DNA from: Methylobacterium nodulans ORS 2060
Lineage (GTDB): Bacteria > Pseudomonadota > Alphaproteobacteria > Rhizobiales > Beijerinckiaceae
Length of the DNA: 64,000 nucleotides
Direction of reading: 5' to 3'
Assembly: GCF_000022085.1 (NCBI RefSeq)
Contig: NC_011894.1
Location: 2,631,501-2,695,500, forward strand
The translations under genes and the position numbers were made by a program. The notes beneath the pieces were generated by a model. It did no database searches and had not been told where the DNA came from. It was given only the letters and a program-made list of their open reading frames with translations. Below are positions 18,357 through 26,947 of this stretch, piece after piece. Within the stretch, counting starts at the first letter, position 1; every line of letters begins with the position of its first letter.

Positions 18357-18450
18357 CTAGAGCATTTTCGACCTACGTGGACTCACATTAAGCCGCATGC
18401 CCTTGGCAGAGCAGCATCGAATGCGTCTACCTGAAGCGAAAATGCTCTAG
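18357..18450. repeat. MITE-like element with 14-bp terminal inverted repeats
   Basis: A 94-bp segment bounded by perfect inverted repeats CTAGAGCATTTTCG (18357-18370) and its complement (18437-18450). It has no coding capacity. The terminal TA and small size suit a non-autonomous element moved by an IS630-type transposase. It forms the last codon and TAG stop of the lipoprotein gene at 18447-18839. Confidence 0.6.
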
Positions 18451-18839
18451 ACACAACCACGCTGGCGTTTGCCCTCCCCATTCGCTTCCGGCCCAGAGGG
18501 AGCGGAACTTCCGAGATTAATGGCGAGGCCGCCGCCGCCTGGCGCTGATCCTGCGGCGAAGCTCCCCTGAGGCGCTGTCTTGATCTGATCTCGGCAGTAG
18601 CGCTCGACGGCCGCCTGAGTGCGAACACCATTGCCGCCGATGTTGGTGTTTCTGGCATGCTCAGGCCAAGGATCAATCACGTGCATTGCCAGATTGTGGG
18701 CAACCGCCTCGCCGCTGGAACTGTCGACAGTGTCCTTCATATCGACGTATAAAGCCGAGTTGCACCCGCCCACCGTGCAGCCGAGAACGGCCGCGATCAT
18801 CAATGCTCTCACACGTGCCCCCAACATCCCTCTGGCCAT
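18447..18839 (-). CDS. Small lipoprotein near Tad locus
   Basis: A 130-residue protein with a lipoprotein signal (RALMIAAVLGCTVGGC, lipid Cys at about residue 26) and a compact conserved-looking segment (GEAVAHNLAMHVIDPWPEHA, then NIGGNGVRTQAAVERYCRDQ) followed by a Gly/Ser/Pro-rich tail. The IDPWP plus RxxxAxERY pattern resembles small lipoproteins I associate with Tad pilus loci in alphaproteobacteria, but I cannot name the family. The stop codon is supplied by the end of a MITE-like repeat, so the C-terminus may have been changed by that insertion. It could be a pilus accessory factor; no cpaD was found elsewhere. Confidence 0.65.
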   Translation of the reverse strand: MARGMLGARVRALMIAAVLGCTVGGCNSALYVDMKDTVDSSSGEAVAHNLAMHVIDPWPEHARNTNIGGNGVRTQAAVERYCRDQIKTAPQGSFAAGSAPGGGGLAINLGSSAPSGPEANGEGKRQRGCV

Positions 18840-19061
18840 CGCGCTCGTCGCCTTGAAGACAACTTCAACCCGCCACGTCGCCCACAGTCAAGCGTGGAGC
18901 ACCAGTTTGTTCCGATCAACATCGCCCGCGTGTCACGGACTCTCGTCGCGCGGCGGGTGATCACCGCGCCGCAATACGAGCCACGGAACACGGCGACTGT
19001 CAGCAATCAATGCGACTCGCGATCGGATGACCGAACGAGGCTGACTGCATTTCCCTGGTGC

Positions 19062-19556
19062 TCACCTATCGCTCGTCGCATCGCCTACGAACGAGCGCAG
19101 GTACGACAGGTGGCTGCACATGAAGGCCGCAAGAGCTATGCCCGCCAGGATCGAAGCCGCCGCGCCATCCCAGTCAAACAGGACGGCGCGAGGAGCCAAC
19201 GACGCCATTTCCGAAGTCCCGAACTGCGCGAATACGGAGTACGCTAGGCCCAAGACGGCGACGAAGCAGCAATTTGACAGGATCGCCAGAACAAGCCGAG
19301 AGCGATGGTAGTAGGCCAAAAGAGCTAGGCTAATTATTCCAGCCGCAAGTGCGGCGGAACCTTCCGAGAAAAGGGAACGGACCGGAGACGCGGGGTGCTG
19401 TCCAAGTTTCAGAAAACTCAGTAACTCTAAACTAATCCACCACATGGTGGGCGAATTCGGCCAGTACCACAGTGCCAGAGCCGCTACTTGATCGGCTGCC
19501 AGCACTATCGCGCAAACGCAGATTCCCGCAAACTGAACTGCCGGCAGCCGATTCAT
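19062..19556 (-). CDS. Four-helix membrane protein, unknown function
   Basis: A 164-residue integral membrane protein with about four hydrophobic segments (near residues 8-28, 60-80, 88-112 and 128-150) and short loops. I prefer the ATG at 19556, preceded by AAGGGTGA, to a TTG seven codons earlier. No motif or family was recognised. It is divergent from the flp genes, about 220 bases upstream of the first pilin, so the two may share regulation. Confidence 0.6.
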   Translation of the reverse strand: MNRLPAVQFAGICVCAIVLAADQVAALALWYWPNSPTMWWISLELLSFLKLGQHPASPVRSLFSEGSAALAAGIISLALLAYYHRSRLVLAILSNCCFVAVLGLAYSVFAQFGTSEMASLAPRAVLFDWDGAAASILAGIALAAFMCSHLSYLRSFVGDATSDR

Positions 19557-19669
19557 AACAGCGTCACCCTTGCTCAAACAAGTCTGTGATTTGGATCTTA
19601 GAACGCCCTAATTCAAATGTAGTATGTACTAAATCGCCTGCGGTCCATCAGTTATCCCCACACTAGGTC

Positions 19670-19698
19670 TTGACACAGGCCGGTTAAGATAGTGTTAA
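19670..19698 (+). promoter_or_regulatory. Putative sigma70-type promoter for the flp genes
   Basis: TTGACA at 19670-19675 is followed after a 17-base spacer by TGTTAA (19693-19698), about 80 bases before the first flp start. The -35 is a consensus match and the -10 is weak. Strong expression would be expected for a major pilin. Confidence 0.4.
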
Positions 19699-19777
19699 TC
19701 AGGTCACACCGACGCCGGTACGCTGTGGCACAAAATTCCAGGGCCCGATCTCGTCGGAGTGCAAACAGGGGGATGAC

Positions 19778-19939
19778 ATGAACAGGTTGAGCAAGTTTCT
19801 CCGGGACGAGGACGGGGCGGCCCTGGTGGAGTACACTGTCCTTCTCGGGATCCTCCTCGTTGCGGTGATCGCGACCATTGGCGGCGTTGGCACTTGGGTC
19901 AACGGCAAGTGGACGGCTCTGAATAGCGCACTGAAGTAG
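19778..19939 (+). CDS. flp: Flp pilin, copy 1
   Basis: A 53-residue class IVb (Flp) prepilin, the major subunit of the Tad pilus. The leader MNRLSKFLRDEDG ends at the glycine cut by CpaA. The mature part begins AALVEYTVLLG, with the diagnostic Glu and Tyr at +5 and +6 of the Flp motif, and continues as a hydrophobic helix and a short polar tail ending in Lys. A GGGGGATG purine-rich site precedes the ATG. It is almost identical to the second copy 272 bp downstream. Confidence 0.92.
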   Translation: MNRLSKFLRDEDGAALVEYTVLLGILLVAVIATIGGVGTWVNGKWTALNSALK

Positions 19940-20049
19940 TCAGAGCCTGAGAACGACCCGGCGGGATTGCAGCAACTCACGAAAGAGCAATCGCTGCCGG
20001 GCACAGCTATGGGATGCATGATCGCCACGGGACAGAATGGGAGGATGAC

Positions 20050-20211
20050 ATGAACAGGTTGAGCAAGTTTCTCCGGGACGAGGACGGGGCGGCCCTGGTG
20101 GAGTACACTGTCCTTCTCGGGATCCTCCTCGTTGCGGTGATCGCGACCATTGGCGGCGTTGGCACTTGGATCAACGGCAAGTGGACGGCTCTGAATAGCG
20201 CACTGCCGTAA
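20050..20211 (+). CDS. flp: Flp pilin, copy 2
   Basis: A 53-residue Flp prepilin nearly identical to the first copy. Only two residues differ (Val to Ile in GTWxNGKW, and C-terminal Lys to Pro). It has the same leader, the same Gly/Ala cleavage site and the same EY motif. A GGGAGGATGAC site precedes the ATG. Downstream bases after both copies are also similar (GCCTGAGAAC, GTTGCAGCAACTCA), so the whole unit was tandemly duplicated. Two copies may raise pilin dose or allow mixed filaments. Confidence 0.92.
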   Translation: MNRLSKFLRDEDGAALVEYTVLLGILLVAVIATIGGVGTWINGKWTALNSALP

Positions 20212-20628
20212 AAGCCTGAGAACGGCACGACAGGGTTGCAGCAACTCAAGAAGCGGATCAGGCTTCTCGGGTCTGAGACGCGCTCGTAATGGTCTCAGCG
20301 AACTCATCCTGTCAGCGCATTCGCCACGATTTCAGGCAGCTACACTACCATTCTGCCAAACTAATATGCCAAGGCTGCGCTTTGCGAGTCACCTTCCGGC
20401 GACATCTGTGGAGACGCTGAGCATATTGGTTTTCCGTTACAAAGGCTTTCGCTTAGTCGACGGCGAGTTCGCTGAAGGGCCCAGAGGCCTGGCTGACCAC
20501 TCCTTCATGGATACTGTGGAAGCGGGCTGATTCAGGTTTTGCACTAGCTGGCCCGGGATTGGTTCTTAGCTGCCGGATGCAGGTCATGCCTTCACTGCTG
20601 GCAGCGATCTCTGTTTGTGGGGAAGGTT
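20212..20628. other. Leader region between flp2 and cpaB
   Basis: About 415 bases without a convincing gene. The gap likely separates strong pilin transcription from the assembly operon. A complementary pair AAGCCTGA / TCAGGCTT (about 20211-20276) could form a weak hairpin just after flp2. No clear terminator was found. Confidence 0.4.
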
Positions 20629-21552
20629 ATGCGACTGGGCTCCACTCTCACCCTGGTACTGGCATTGGCTTTAGGAGGATCGGCGGCCTTCCTCGCCCGC
20701 AGCTATCTCATGAGCGTTTCGTCGGTCGGTCCCGCCCCACTGCCGGCGCACACGATCGTCGTCGCAACACAGCCGTTGCCTTTCGGAACGCAACTGACCC
20801 CCGAGAACACGACAGAGATTGACTGGCCATCCGAGACGCGCCTCGAAGGATCATTCGCGACGAGGGATGAACTTCTGCGTGGGGAGCGTCGTGTGGTCCT
20901 CTCGTCGATCGCGCGGAACGAGGTTGTCCTCGCGGGTAAGATCACCGGGCCCGGACAGCGGGCGACGCTGTCGACACTCATCGAAGAAGGGATGCGCGCT
21001 GTCGCCGTGCGCGTCGACGATGTGCGAGGCGTGGCTGGTTTCATCCTTCCCAACGACAGGGTCGACGTCGTACTTACTCGGGATGAAGAGGCGCGTGAGT
21101 CGAAGGGCTTTGCCGACATCCTGCTCCAAAATGTGAAGGTTCTGGCGATCGATCAACTTGCGAACGACCACGCCGACAAGCCGACCGTCGCGCGCGCCGT
21201 GACCCTCGAACTCAACCCAGTGCAGGCCCAAAAAATTATTCTCGCTCAGGGCGTCGGGCGCCTGTCATTGATCCTCAACAAGGCCGGGAATGCGACCTCG
21301 GACACGCCGTCACGCGTGACCGTCGCGGATCTCGGACGGCCCGAGATCGCGGGACCAAAGGACGATGCCAAAGAACGGATCGCGCGGTTGGAGGCCCGCA
21401 TCGAAGAACTCAAGCGCTCGCGAGCTCAGCAGGACCTGCCCGTGTTGACAGCTCAGCCGGCGCCCATCGTCAGGGATGCCACGCGCACAGTTAATGTGGT
21501 GCGGGATGGTGTCCGCAGAGAGCAGTATAGTGTAGTCATTGAGAGTCGTTGA
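20629..21552 (+). CDS. cpaB: Tad pilus assembly protein CpaB/RcpC
   Basis: A 307-residue periplasmic protein with one N-terminal signal or anchor helix (residues 1-28) and an SAF domain (about 45-110; IVVATQPLPFGTQLTPENT is the typical beta-clip entry), followed by a RcpC-type region (VAVRVDDVRGVAGFILPNDRVDV) and a C-terminal coiled stretch. It is thought to stabilise or gate the secretin. The ATG at 20629 has GGGGAAGG just upstream; the GTG four codons earlier is less likely. It begins the plus-strand run of assembly genes. Confidence 0.9.
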   Translation: MRLGSTLTLVLALALGGSAAFLARSYLMSVSSVGPAPLPAHTIVVATQPLPFGTQLTPENTTEIDWPSETRLEGSFATRDELLRGERRVVLSSIARNEVVLAGKITGPGQRATLSTLIEEGMRAVAVRVDDVRGVAGFILPNDRVDVVLTRDEEARESKGFADILLQNVKVLAIDQLANDHADKPTVARAVTLELNPVQAQKIILAQGVGRLSLILNKAGNATSDTPSRVTVADLGRPEIAGPKDDAKERIARLEARIEELKRSRAQQDLPVLTAQPAPIVRDATRTVNVVRDGVRREQYSVVIESR

Positions 21553-21781
21553 GCACAGGGGTGTGTCTGGACTGCCGCCGCAGAGTCTTTTTTGGCTCAA
21601 GTTGCGGGCTCGGACAGGAGATGCACCCACGATAGCGGTAGCGCGCCGACCGACCGGCCGGAGCGGTGGCAAAAAGGCACCACCTCCGCTCCGAAGCGCT
21701 TTGAAGAGGCGTTCACCACGGTCGCTAGCCTTGTAGCAATCGATTGCCCCAATTATGGGTTTCGTGAATGGGGTTAGATTG

Positions 21782-23311
21782 ATGCGACCGTGGCGCAGCA
21801 GGTATGCCGGATTGGCGGCGCTATTTCTGATCGGATGGAACGGTGAGCCTGCACAAGCGCAAGACGGGAGCATGCGGCGATCAGCACCCGCTGCAGGCGA
21901 GACGATTACCGTTACGCGCGTGCGCGTCCCGGTGAACAAGTCTCAGACCATGCGCGTTGTCGCACCATTCTCGGATATTCTGATCGGCGCGTCGAAAATT
22001 GCCGAGGTGATCCCACTCAGCGATCAGACACTTTACATCCTCGGCAAGGAAGTCGGGACGACGAACGTCTCCTTGGTCGACGCGAACAAGAAGGTGATCG
22101 GGGTCGTCGATGTCGAAGTGGGGCTGGATGCCGGCAACATCGGCGCGAAGGTCTTGGGCGGCTCAGGAGCCAGGGGCGTCAGATTTACCACAGAGGGCGA
22201 TAAGGCGGTTCTGACCGGGACCGCCGAGGACGCGGTCGCGGCCGATCGCGCCGTGGCGCTCGCCAGCAATCTCGCGCCGGGCGGCGTCATGAACATGACG
22301 ACGGTTCGCTCCACTCAGCAAGTGATGCTCAAGGTGCGGTTCATCGAGATCGACCGCACGGCGGGCCGTGACTTGGGCGTGCGCTGGGAAGGAACGAATC
22401 GGTCTGTCGCGGGTCGGTCCGGGACCGTGGCCGCAACGCCCGAAGCCCTGACGACGGCCCCTGGAGGGAATGGCATCGGCCTTCTGAGCAACGCCATTCC
22501 GGCCGTCGCGGGCGCCGCGCTCAGCACGGTCGCCGCACCGCAGTTCGGCCAGTTCGCCGCGCGCTTGATCAACAGCAACAGTGCCAAGGTTGATCTGTTC
22601 ATCAGCGCTCTCGAGACGCAGGGTTTGGCCAGGCGCCTGGCTGAGCCGAACCTTGTGGCGTCGTCCGGGCAGCCAGCGGAATTCCTCGCCGGCGGTGAAT
22701 ACCCGATCCCGACGGCGTCGAGCAGTGGCGCGCTCGGCGTTCCGACCATCACGGTCACCTTCAAGGAGTTTGGTGTCCGCCTCACATTTACTCCAACCGT
22801 CTTGAGCAACGGTCTCATCAATCTTCAGCTCGAACCGGAGGTGAGCGAGATCGACCCGGCGATCTCGGTCAACACCGGTCTCGTGACGGTTCCAGGGCTC
22901 TCCAAGCGCCGCGCCCGCACCAATATCGAGATGCGCGACGGACAGAGCTTCGCGATCGCCGGCCTCCTGCAGGCCGTGAACGAGAAGAACCTCGAGCAAT
23001 TGCCCTGGCTCGGCTCCATCCCCGTGCTCGGCGCGCTGTTCAGCAGCAAGGAGTTTCGCCAGCGCGACACGGAGTTGGTGGTCATCGTCACGCCTCATCT
23101 GGTGAAGCCGAGCAAGCCAGGGCAGCCCCTCGCCACACCGCTGGACACTCGCATGCCCACGAATGACGCGGATTATTTCCTGGGTGGCCAGACCGAGCTT
23201 CCGAAGAGCAAAAATCCCGGCAAGCCCTCGCGCCTGCAGGAGTTGATCTCGGCCGAGGGTGCCGCAATTGGCTCGTACGGGCACGTAGTGAAGCGGGGCG
23301 CTGCTAATTGA
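21782..23311 (+). CDS. cpaC: Tad pilus outer-membrane secretin CpaC/RcpA
   Basis: A 509-residue secretin. After a signal peptide (ends near AQAQ) comes the pilus-assembly N-domain (about 40-115; MRVVAPFSDILIGASKIAEV), a BON-like linker domain (about 120-175) and the secretin channel domain (about 280-450) with the family segment VPGLSKRRARTNIEMRDGQS and the GLL turn. It forms the outer-membrane ring through which the Flp pilus exits. An alternative start at 21755 adds nine residues. In most related loci a cpaD lipoprotein gene follows, but here cpaE begins 27 bases downstream. A stand-alone paralog of its N-domain occurs at 37.6 kb. Confidence 0.92.
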   Translation: MRPWRSRYAGLAALFLIGWNGEPAQAQDGSMRRSAPAAGETITVTRVRVPVNKSQTMRVVAPFSDILIGASKIAEVIPLSDQTLYILGKEVGTTNVSLVDANKKVIGVVDVEVGLDAGNIGAKVLGGSGARGVRFTTEGDKAVLTGTAEDAVAADRAVALASNLAPGGVMNMTTVRSTQQVMLKVRFIEIDRTAGRDLGVRWEGTNRSVAGRSGTVAATPEALTTAPGGNGIGLLSNAIPAVAGAALSTVAAPQFGQFAARLINSNSAKVDLFISALETQGLARRLAEPNLVASSGQPAEFLAGGEYPIPTASSSGALGVPTITVTFKEFGVRLTFTPTVLSNGLINLQLEPEVSEIDPAISVNTGLVTVPGLSKRRARTNIEMRDGQSFAIAGLLQAVNEKNLEQLPWLGSIPVLGALFSSKEFRQRDTELVVIVTPHLVKPSKPGQPLATPLDTRMPTNDADYFLGGQTELPKSKNPGKPSRLQELISAEGAAIGSYGHVVKRGAAN

Positions 23312-23338
23312 AGGCAACCAACGAGTGGGCAAGCAGAC

Positions 23339-24604
23339 ATGGCGGGCCTGTCACGATTGCTGCGGGGCGGCGCGAAGGAAGGGACAAGCTCTGCTGAAGC
23401 GCGGCGCAACGCGGGCTTCGCCGCGTTCCTGATCGGACGGTCCGGCACCGAGCGCACCGCGCGCCTCCAGGATCTCCTGCGGCAGCGCGGCTTCGACATC
23501 ACCGCGGTCGCACCGGAGAGCCTCGCCACCTCGACGGCGCCCCTCCCCAAACACGTCACGCATATTTTCCTGAACGACGAGGGCATCGACCAGAGCCACT
23601 TGCGCGGGATGATCGAGGCCATCAGCCGAAAGCCGGACGGGCCTTTCCTGATCGTCGCGAGCGATCTTCTGCCCGCCGAGATCTACCGCGACCTCGTGCG
23701 ATCCGCGACCGGCGAATGGGTCAGGTGGCAGTCACTCGCGCCCGACATCGACGAAGCTCTCCGCCGGCTCACGCGAGGCCGAGCACCGGCGGAAGCGCAT
23801 GCCGCTGCAATCGTGAGTTTCCTCCCCGCCGGAGGCGGCGTCGGCAATACGACGCACGCGGCCGAGACGGCCATCGCGCTCGCCTCCCGGAAAGGCCATC
23901 AACGCCGGCGCGTGGCCGTTCTGGACCTCAATCTGGACCACAGTTCCATCCCGGACTTCCTCGACATCGAGCCGCGCTTCGACCTGGCCGAGATCACCGC
24001 AGATCCAAACCGGCTGGACAGTCATCTGATCGAGCTGCTGAAGACAACTCATTCGTCCGGTGTAGATTTCTTCTGCAGCGCTCCGAGCGAAATCGATCTC
24101 GCCGGCCAGGGCGAGGTTGCTGTCTTCACGCTCCTCGATGCACTGTCTCTGCGATACGATCTCATTCATATTGATCTGCCATGGATATGGTTTTCCTGGC
24201 TGGGAAACCTGCTCGGCGGGTCTGACGCCGTGGTCGTGTCCGCCAGGCAGACGGTGCCCTCCATCAAGCGCGCCGCCGAGCGCGTGCGCCGCCTCACCGC
24301 GCTCTCCGTGCCGCCCAGTCGGATTGCCACTGTGATCAGCCGCTTTGAGCAACGCTGGTTCGGCGGCGCCGTCCAGAGTCGCGATATCACCTCCGTGCTG
24401 AACCAGCAGACCGTCTTGTTCGTGCGCCAGGATGCCGGACAGGCCGAGGAAGCCGTCAACCTGGGGCGGTCGCTCAGCGCATCCGCTCCCCGAAGTCGCT
24501 CGGCACGGGACATCGCCAAGGTCGCGGAGTGGATCGACCAGCGCGCCCGCGACGCCCGGCCGCACCTCACGACCGTCTCAAGCAACGCGGGAGGCTCCCA
24601 GTGA
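23339..24604 (+). CDS. cpaE: Tad pilus localisation ATPase-like protein CpaE/TadZ
   Basis: A 421-residue protein with an N-terminal receiver-like domain (about 1-130) and a C-terminal MinD/ParA-like domain (about 155-400). The P-loop reads AGGGVGNTT in place of the usual KGGVGKTT, so both lysines of the deviant Walker A box are replaced. This fits atypical TadZ ATPases that bind but may not hydrolyse nucleotide. It is expected to position the assembly machine at the cell pole. Its stop codon overlaps the GTG start of cpaF by two bases, so translation is coupled. Confidence 0.88.
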   Translation: MAGLSRLLRGGAKEGTSSAEARRNAGFAAFLIGRSGTERTARLQDLLRQRGFDITAVAPESLATSTAPLPKHVTHIFLNDEGIDQSHLRGMIEAISRKPDGPFLIVASDLLPAEIYRDLVRSATGEWVRWQSLAPDIDEALRRLTRGRAPAEAHAAAIVSFLPAGGGVGNTTHAAETAIALASRKGHQRRRVAVLDLNLDHSSIPDFLDIEPRFDLAEITADPNRLDSHLIELLKTTHSSGVDFFCSAPSEIDLAGQGEVAVFTLLDALSLRYDLIHIDLPWIWFSWLGNLLGGSDAVVVSARQTVPSIKRAAERVRRLTALSVPPSRIATVISRFEQRWFGGAVQSRDITSVLNQQTVLFVRQDAGQAEEAVNLGRSLSASAPRSRSARDIAKVAEWIDQRARDARPHLTTVSSNAGGSQ

Positions 24605-25992
24605 AGCCGATCATCTCGGGGCGCTGGCGGCGTGCTGTCGAACCGGATGCGACCCCTGCCAGCGAGCCTGTCCCCTCCCGGTCGGAGGAGATCGCCTCCG
24701 TTGCAGTACCCAAGGTCAGCCGGCCCGCCCTCATCGACGAGAAGGTGAAGCTTCACGCAAAAATCATCGACGAATTCAATCTCGCGCTTCTCGACAAAAT
24801 TCCCGCCGACGAACTGAACCGCCACGTCCGCAACTTCGTCTCGGAATACGTGAAAACCGAGAGGATTCCACTCAACCAGACCGAATTCGAGACGTTTGCC
24901 GACGAGGTATTTGATGAGATGGTCGGACTCGGCCCGATCGAGCCGTTGCTCAAGGATCCTACGATCAGTGACATCCTGATCAACTCTCACGAGTCCGTCT
25001 ATGTTGAGCGAGGGGGCCAACTTGAGCCGACCACCGTTCGGTTCAAGGACGAAGCGCACCTTCTGCGTATCGTCACAAAGATCGTCGCGAAGGTCGGCCG
25101 TCGCGTCGACGAGTCCTCGCCGATGGTAGACGCCCGCCTGCCGGACGGCTCCCGCGTCAACGCGGCGATCCGGCCCGTCGCCGTCGATGGCCCGCAGGTC
25201 TCCATCCGGAAATTCTCGAAACGCCCGTTCTCGATGGATCGCCTGATCGAGGTCGGCGCGCTGCGACCCTCGATCGCGGAGGTGCTGAAGGCCGCCGTCC
25301 ACGGTCGCGTCTCGATGATCGTCTCAGGAGGGACTGGCAGCGGCAAGACGACGATGCTCAACGTCCTATCCACGTTCATCTCTCCGAAGGAGCGCCTGAT
25401 TACCATCGAGGATGCGGCCGAACTTCAGCTCCAGCAACATCATGTGAGCCGCCTCGAAACCCGTCCGCCGAACGCGGAGGGCAAGGGCGAAATCCGCCAG
25501 CGGGAACTCGTCAAGAACGCGCTGCGCATGCGCCCCGACCGCATCATCATCGGCGAGGTGCGCGGCGAGGAGGCGTTCGATATGCTTCAGGCCATGAACA
25601 CGGGCCATGAAGGATCGATGACGACGATTCACGCGAACACTCCGCGCGACGCCATTCGCCGGCTCGAACAGATGGTCGGCATGTCGGGCCTTCCAATGTC
25701 GTTGAACTCGATCAGAACGCAGATCGCCTCGGCGATCCAGGTCGTCATTCAACTTCAGCGGCTCAGCGATGGAACGCGCAGGATGGTGAGCCTCAGCGAG
25801 GTGACCGGCATGGAGGGTGACGTCGTCCAGATGCAAGAGATCTTCCGCTTCGCTCGCGAGGGTGTCGATAGCAATGGAACCGTACTCGGCTCGTTCAGAG
25901 CCACAGGCATTCGACCAAAGTTTTGTACCGATCTCAAGCTGAGAGGTGTCGATTTTTCCGCGTCTTACTTCGACCCGACCGTAGCTTTGTAG
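24601..25992 (+). CDS. cpaF: Tad pilus secretion ATPase CpaF/TadA
   Basis: A 463-residue cytosolic type II/IV secretion ATPase that powers pilus extension and, in Tad systems, retraction. Walker [11 protein letters not shown] sits at about 242-251, the Asp-box-like segment [13 protein letters not shown] after it, and [17 protein letters not shown] is the Walker B region, followed by the His-box [14 protein letters not shown]. The N-terminal helical domain spans about 50-170. I choose the GTG at 24601 overlapping the cpaE stop (GTGA), since upstream in-frame sequence lies wholly inside cpaE. Length and motifs are normal. Confidence 0.95.
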   Translation: MKPIISGRWRRAVEPDATPASEPVPSRSEEIASVAVPKVSRPALIDEKVKLHAKIIDEFNLALLDKIPADELNRHVRNFVSEYVKTERIPLNQTEFETFADEVFDEMVGLGPIEPLLKDPTISDILINSHESVYVERGGQLEPTTVRFKDEAHLLRIVTKIVAKVGRRVDESSPMVDARLPDGSRVNAAIRPVAVDGPQVSIRKFSKRPFSMDRLIEVGALRPSIAEVLKAAVHGRVSMIVSGGTGSGKTTMLNVLSTFISPKERLITIEDAAELQLQQHHVSRLETRPPNAEGKGEIRQRELVKNALRMRPDRIIIGEVRGEEAFDMLQAMNTGHEGSMTTIHANTPRDAIRRLEQMVGMSGLPMSLNSIRTQIASAIQVVIQLQRLSDGTRRMVSLSEVTGMEGDVVQMQEIFRFAREGVDSNGTVLGSFRATGIRPKFCTDLKLRGVDFSASYFDPTVAL

Positions 25993-25999
25993 CACCGCC

Positions 26000-26944
26000 A
26001 TGACCGAACCCTGGCTGATTTATTTTCTAATATTTTCGGCAGTATTTTTGACTGTCCAGTTCGGTTTTCTGTTCTTTGGACGTGGTGTCTTTACGAGAAG
26101 ACGGCTCAACAGGCGCCTGTCGGCCATTGAGGATGGGACCTATAAGCCCTATTTGGAGCCCTTGCGTCGCAAGGCCTCGCCAAGCGACGCCTCTGGTCTC
26201 CTCAGCAGTCTCACGACGATTTTCGCGCAAGCAGGCGGCGCGAGTGCCGCTCCGGCAATCACGCTCACCTCCGCGTCGGCTTTCGCTCTCTGTTGGGCCG
26301 GATCTTACGCTCTGGTGCGGTCCGTTCCTGTCGGAATGCTGCTGGCCCTGCTCGGCGCCAGTACGGGCGGGATCGGGACCATGTATTATCTTCGCCGTCG
26401 GCGGGTTGCTGCGTTCGGAGAGCAACTCCCGGAACTCCTCGAGATCATGGTCAGAAGCTTGCGCGCAGGTCATCCGCTGGTCGTCGCCTTTACATTGGCC
26501 GCCAAGCAAATGCCGGACCCTGCAGGTTCTGAAATTGGCATAACGGCGGATGAGATCGGCTACGGGCGCGACGTCGGGGCGGCGCTCTATAATTTATATC
26601 GTCGGGTGGGATTCGAAGACCTGCGCTTCTTCGCGACGGCTGTGACCATTCAGGCGCAAACGGGCGGCAACTTAGCGGAAATCCTGGCCCGCCTTGCGAC
26701 GCTGCTGCGCGAGCGCGCTCGGCTCAGACAGCGAGTGCGCGCGTTGTCGGCGGAGGGCCGCCTGTCCGCCCTAGCCTTGAGCCTCTTTCCGTTTCTGCTA
26801 GCAGGTCTCATCACGCTCCTTAATCCAGATTACTATGGTTCTGTTTGGGGGAATCCACTGTTCGATCTAGCTCTCACCGTTGCCGGAGGCATGCTGATAA
26901 TCGGCAATATTGTCCTGTACCGCATAGTGAACTTCAGGATTTGA
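26000..26944 (+). CDS. tadB: Tad pilus inner-membrane platform protein TadB
   Basis: A 314-residue polytopic protein of the GspF/T2SSF type. It has an N-terminal membrane helix, two central helices (about 85-125), a cytosolic T2SSF domain (about 145-270; ELPELLEIMVRSLRAGHPL, QTGGNLAEILARLATLLRER) and C-terminal helices. It would form the inner-membrane core with TadC and contact the ATPase CpaF. It starts 7 bases after the cpaF stop and is followed after 3 bases by tadC, so the genes form one tight operon. Confidence 0.92.
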   Translation: MTEPWLIYFLIFSAVFLTVQFGFLFFGRGVFTRRRLNRRLSAIEDGTYKPYLEPLRRKASPSDASGLLSSLTTIFAQAGGASAAPAITLTSASAFALCWAGSYALVRSVPVGMLLALLGASTGGIGTMYYLRRRRVAAFGEQLPELLEIMVRSLRAGHPLVVAFTLAAKQMPDPAGSEIGITADEIGYGRDVGAALYNLYRRVGFEDLRFFATAVTIQAQTGGNLAEILARLATLLRERARLRQRVRALSAEGRLSALALSLFPFLLAGLITLLNPDYYGSVWGNPLFDLALTVAGGMLIIGNIVLYRIVNFRI

Positions 26945-26947
26945 CCC

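Noticed and set aside
19699..20307. Minus-strand frame containing repeated blocks over the pilin genes
   Set aside because: The repetition only reflects the duplicated flp genes on the plus strand.
22163..23332. Minus-strand frame opposite cpaC
   Set aside because: Shadow of the secretin gene; Arg/His-rich and without domain features.
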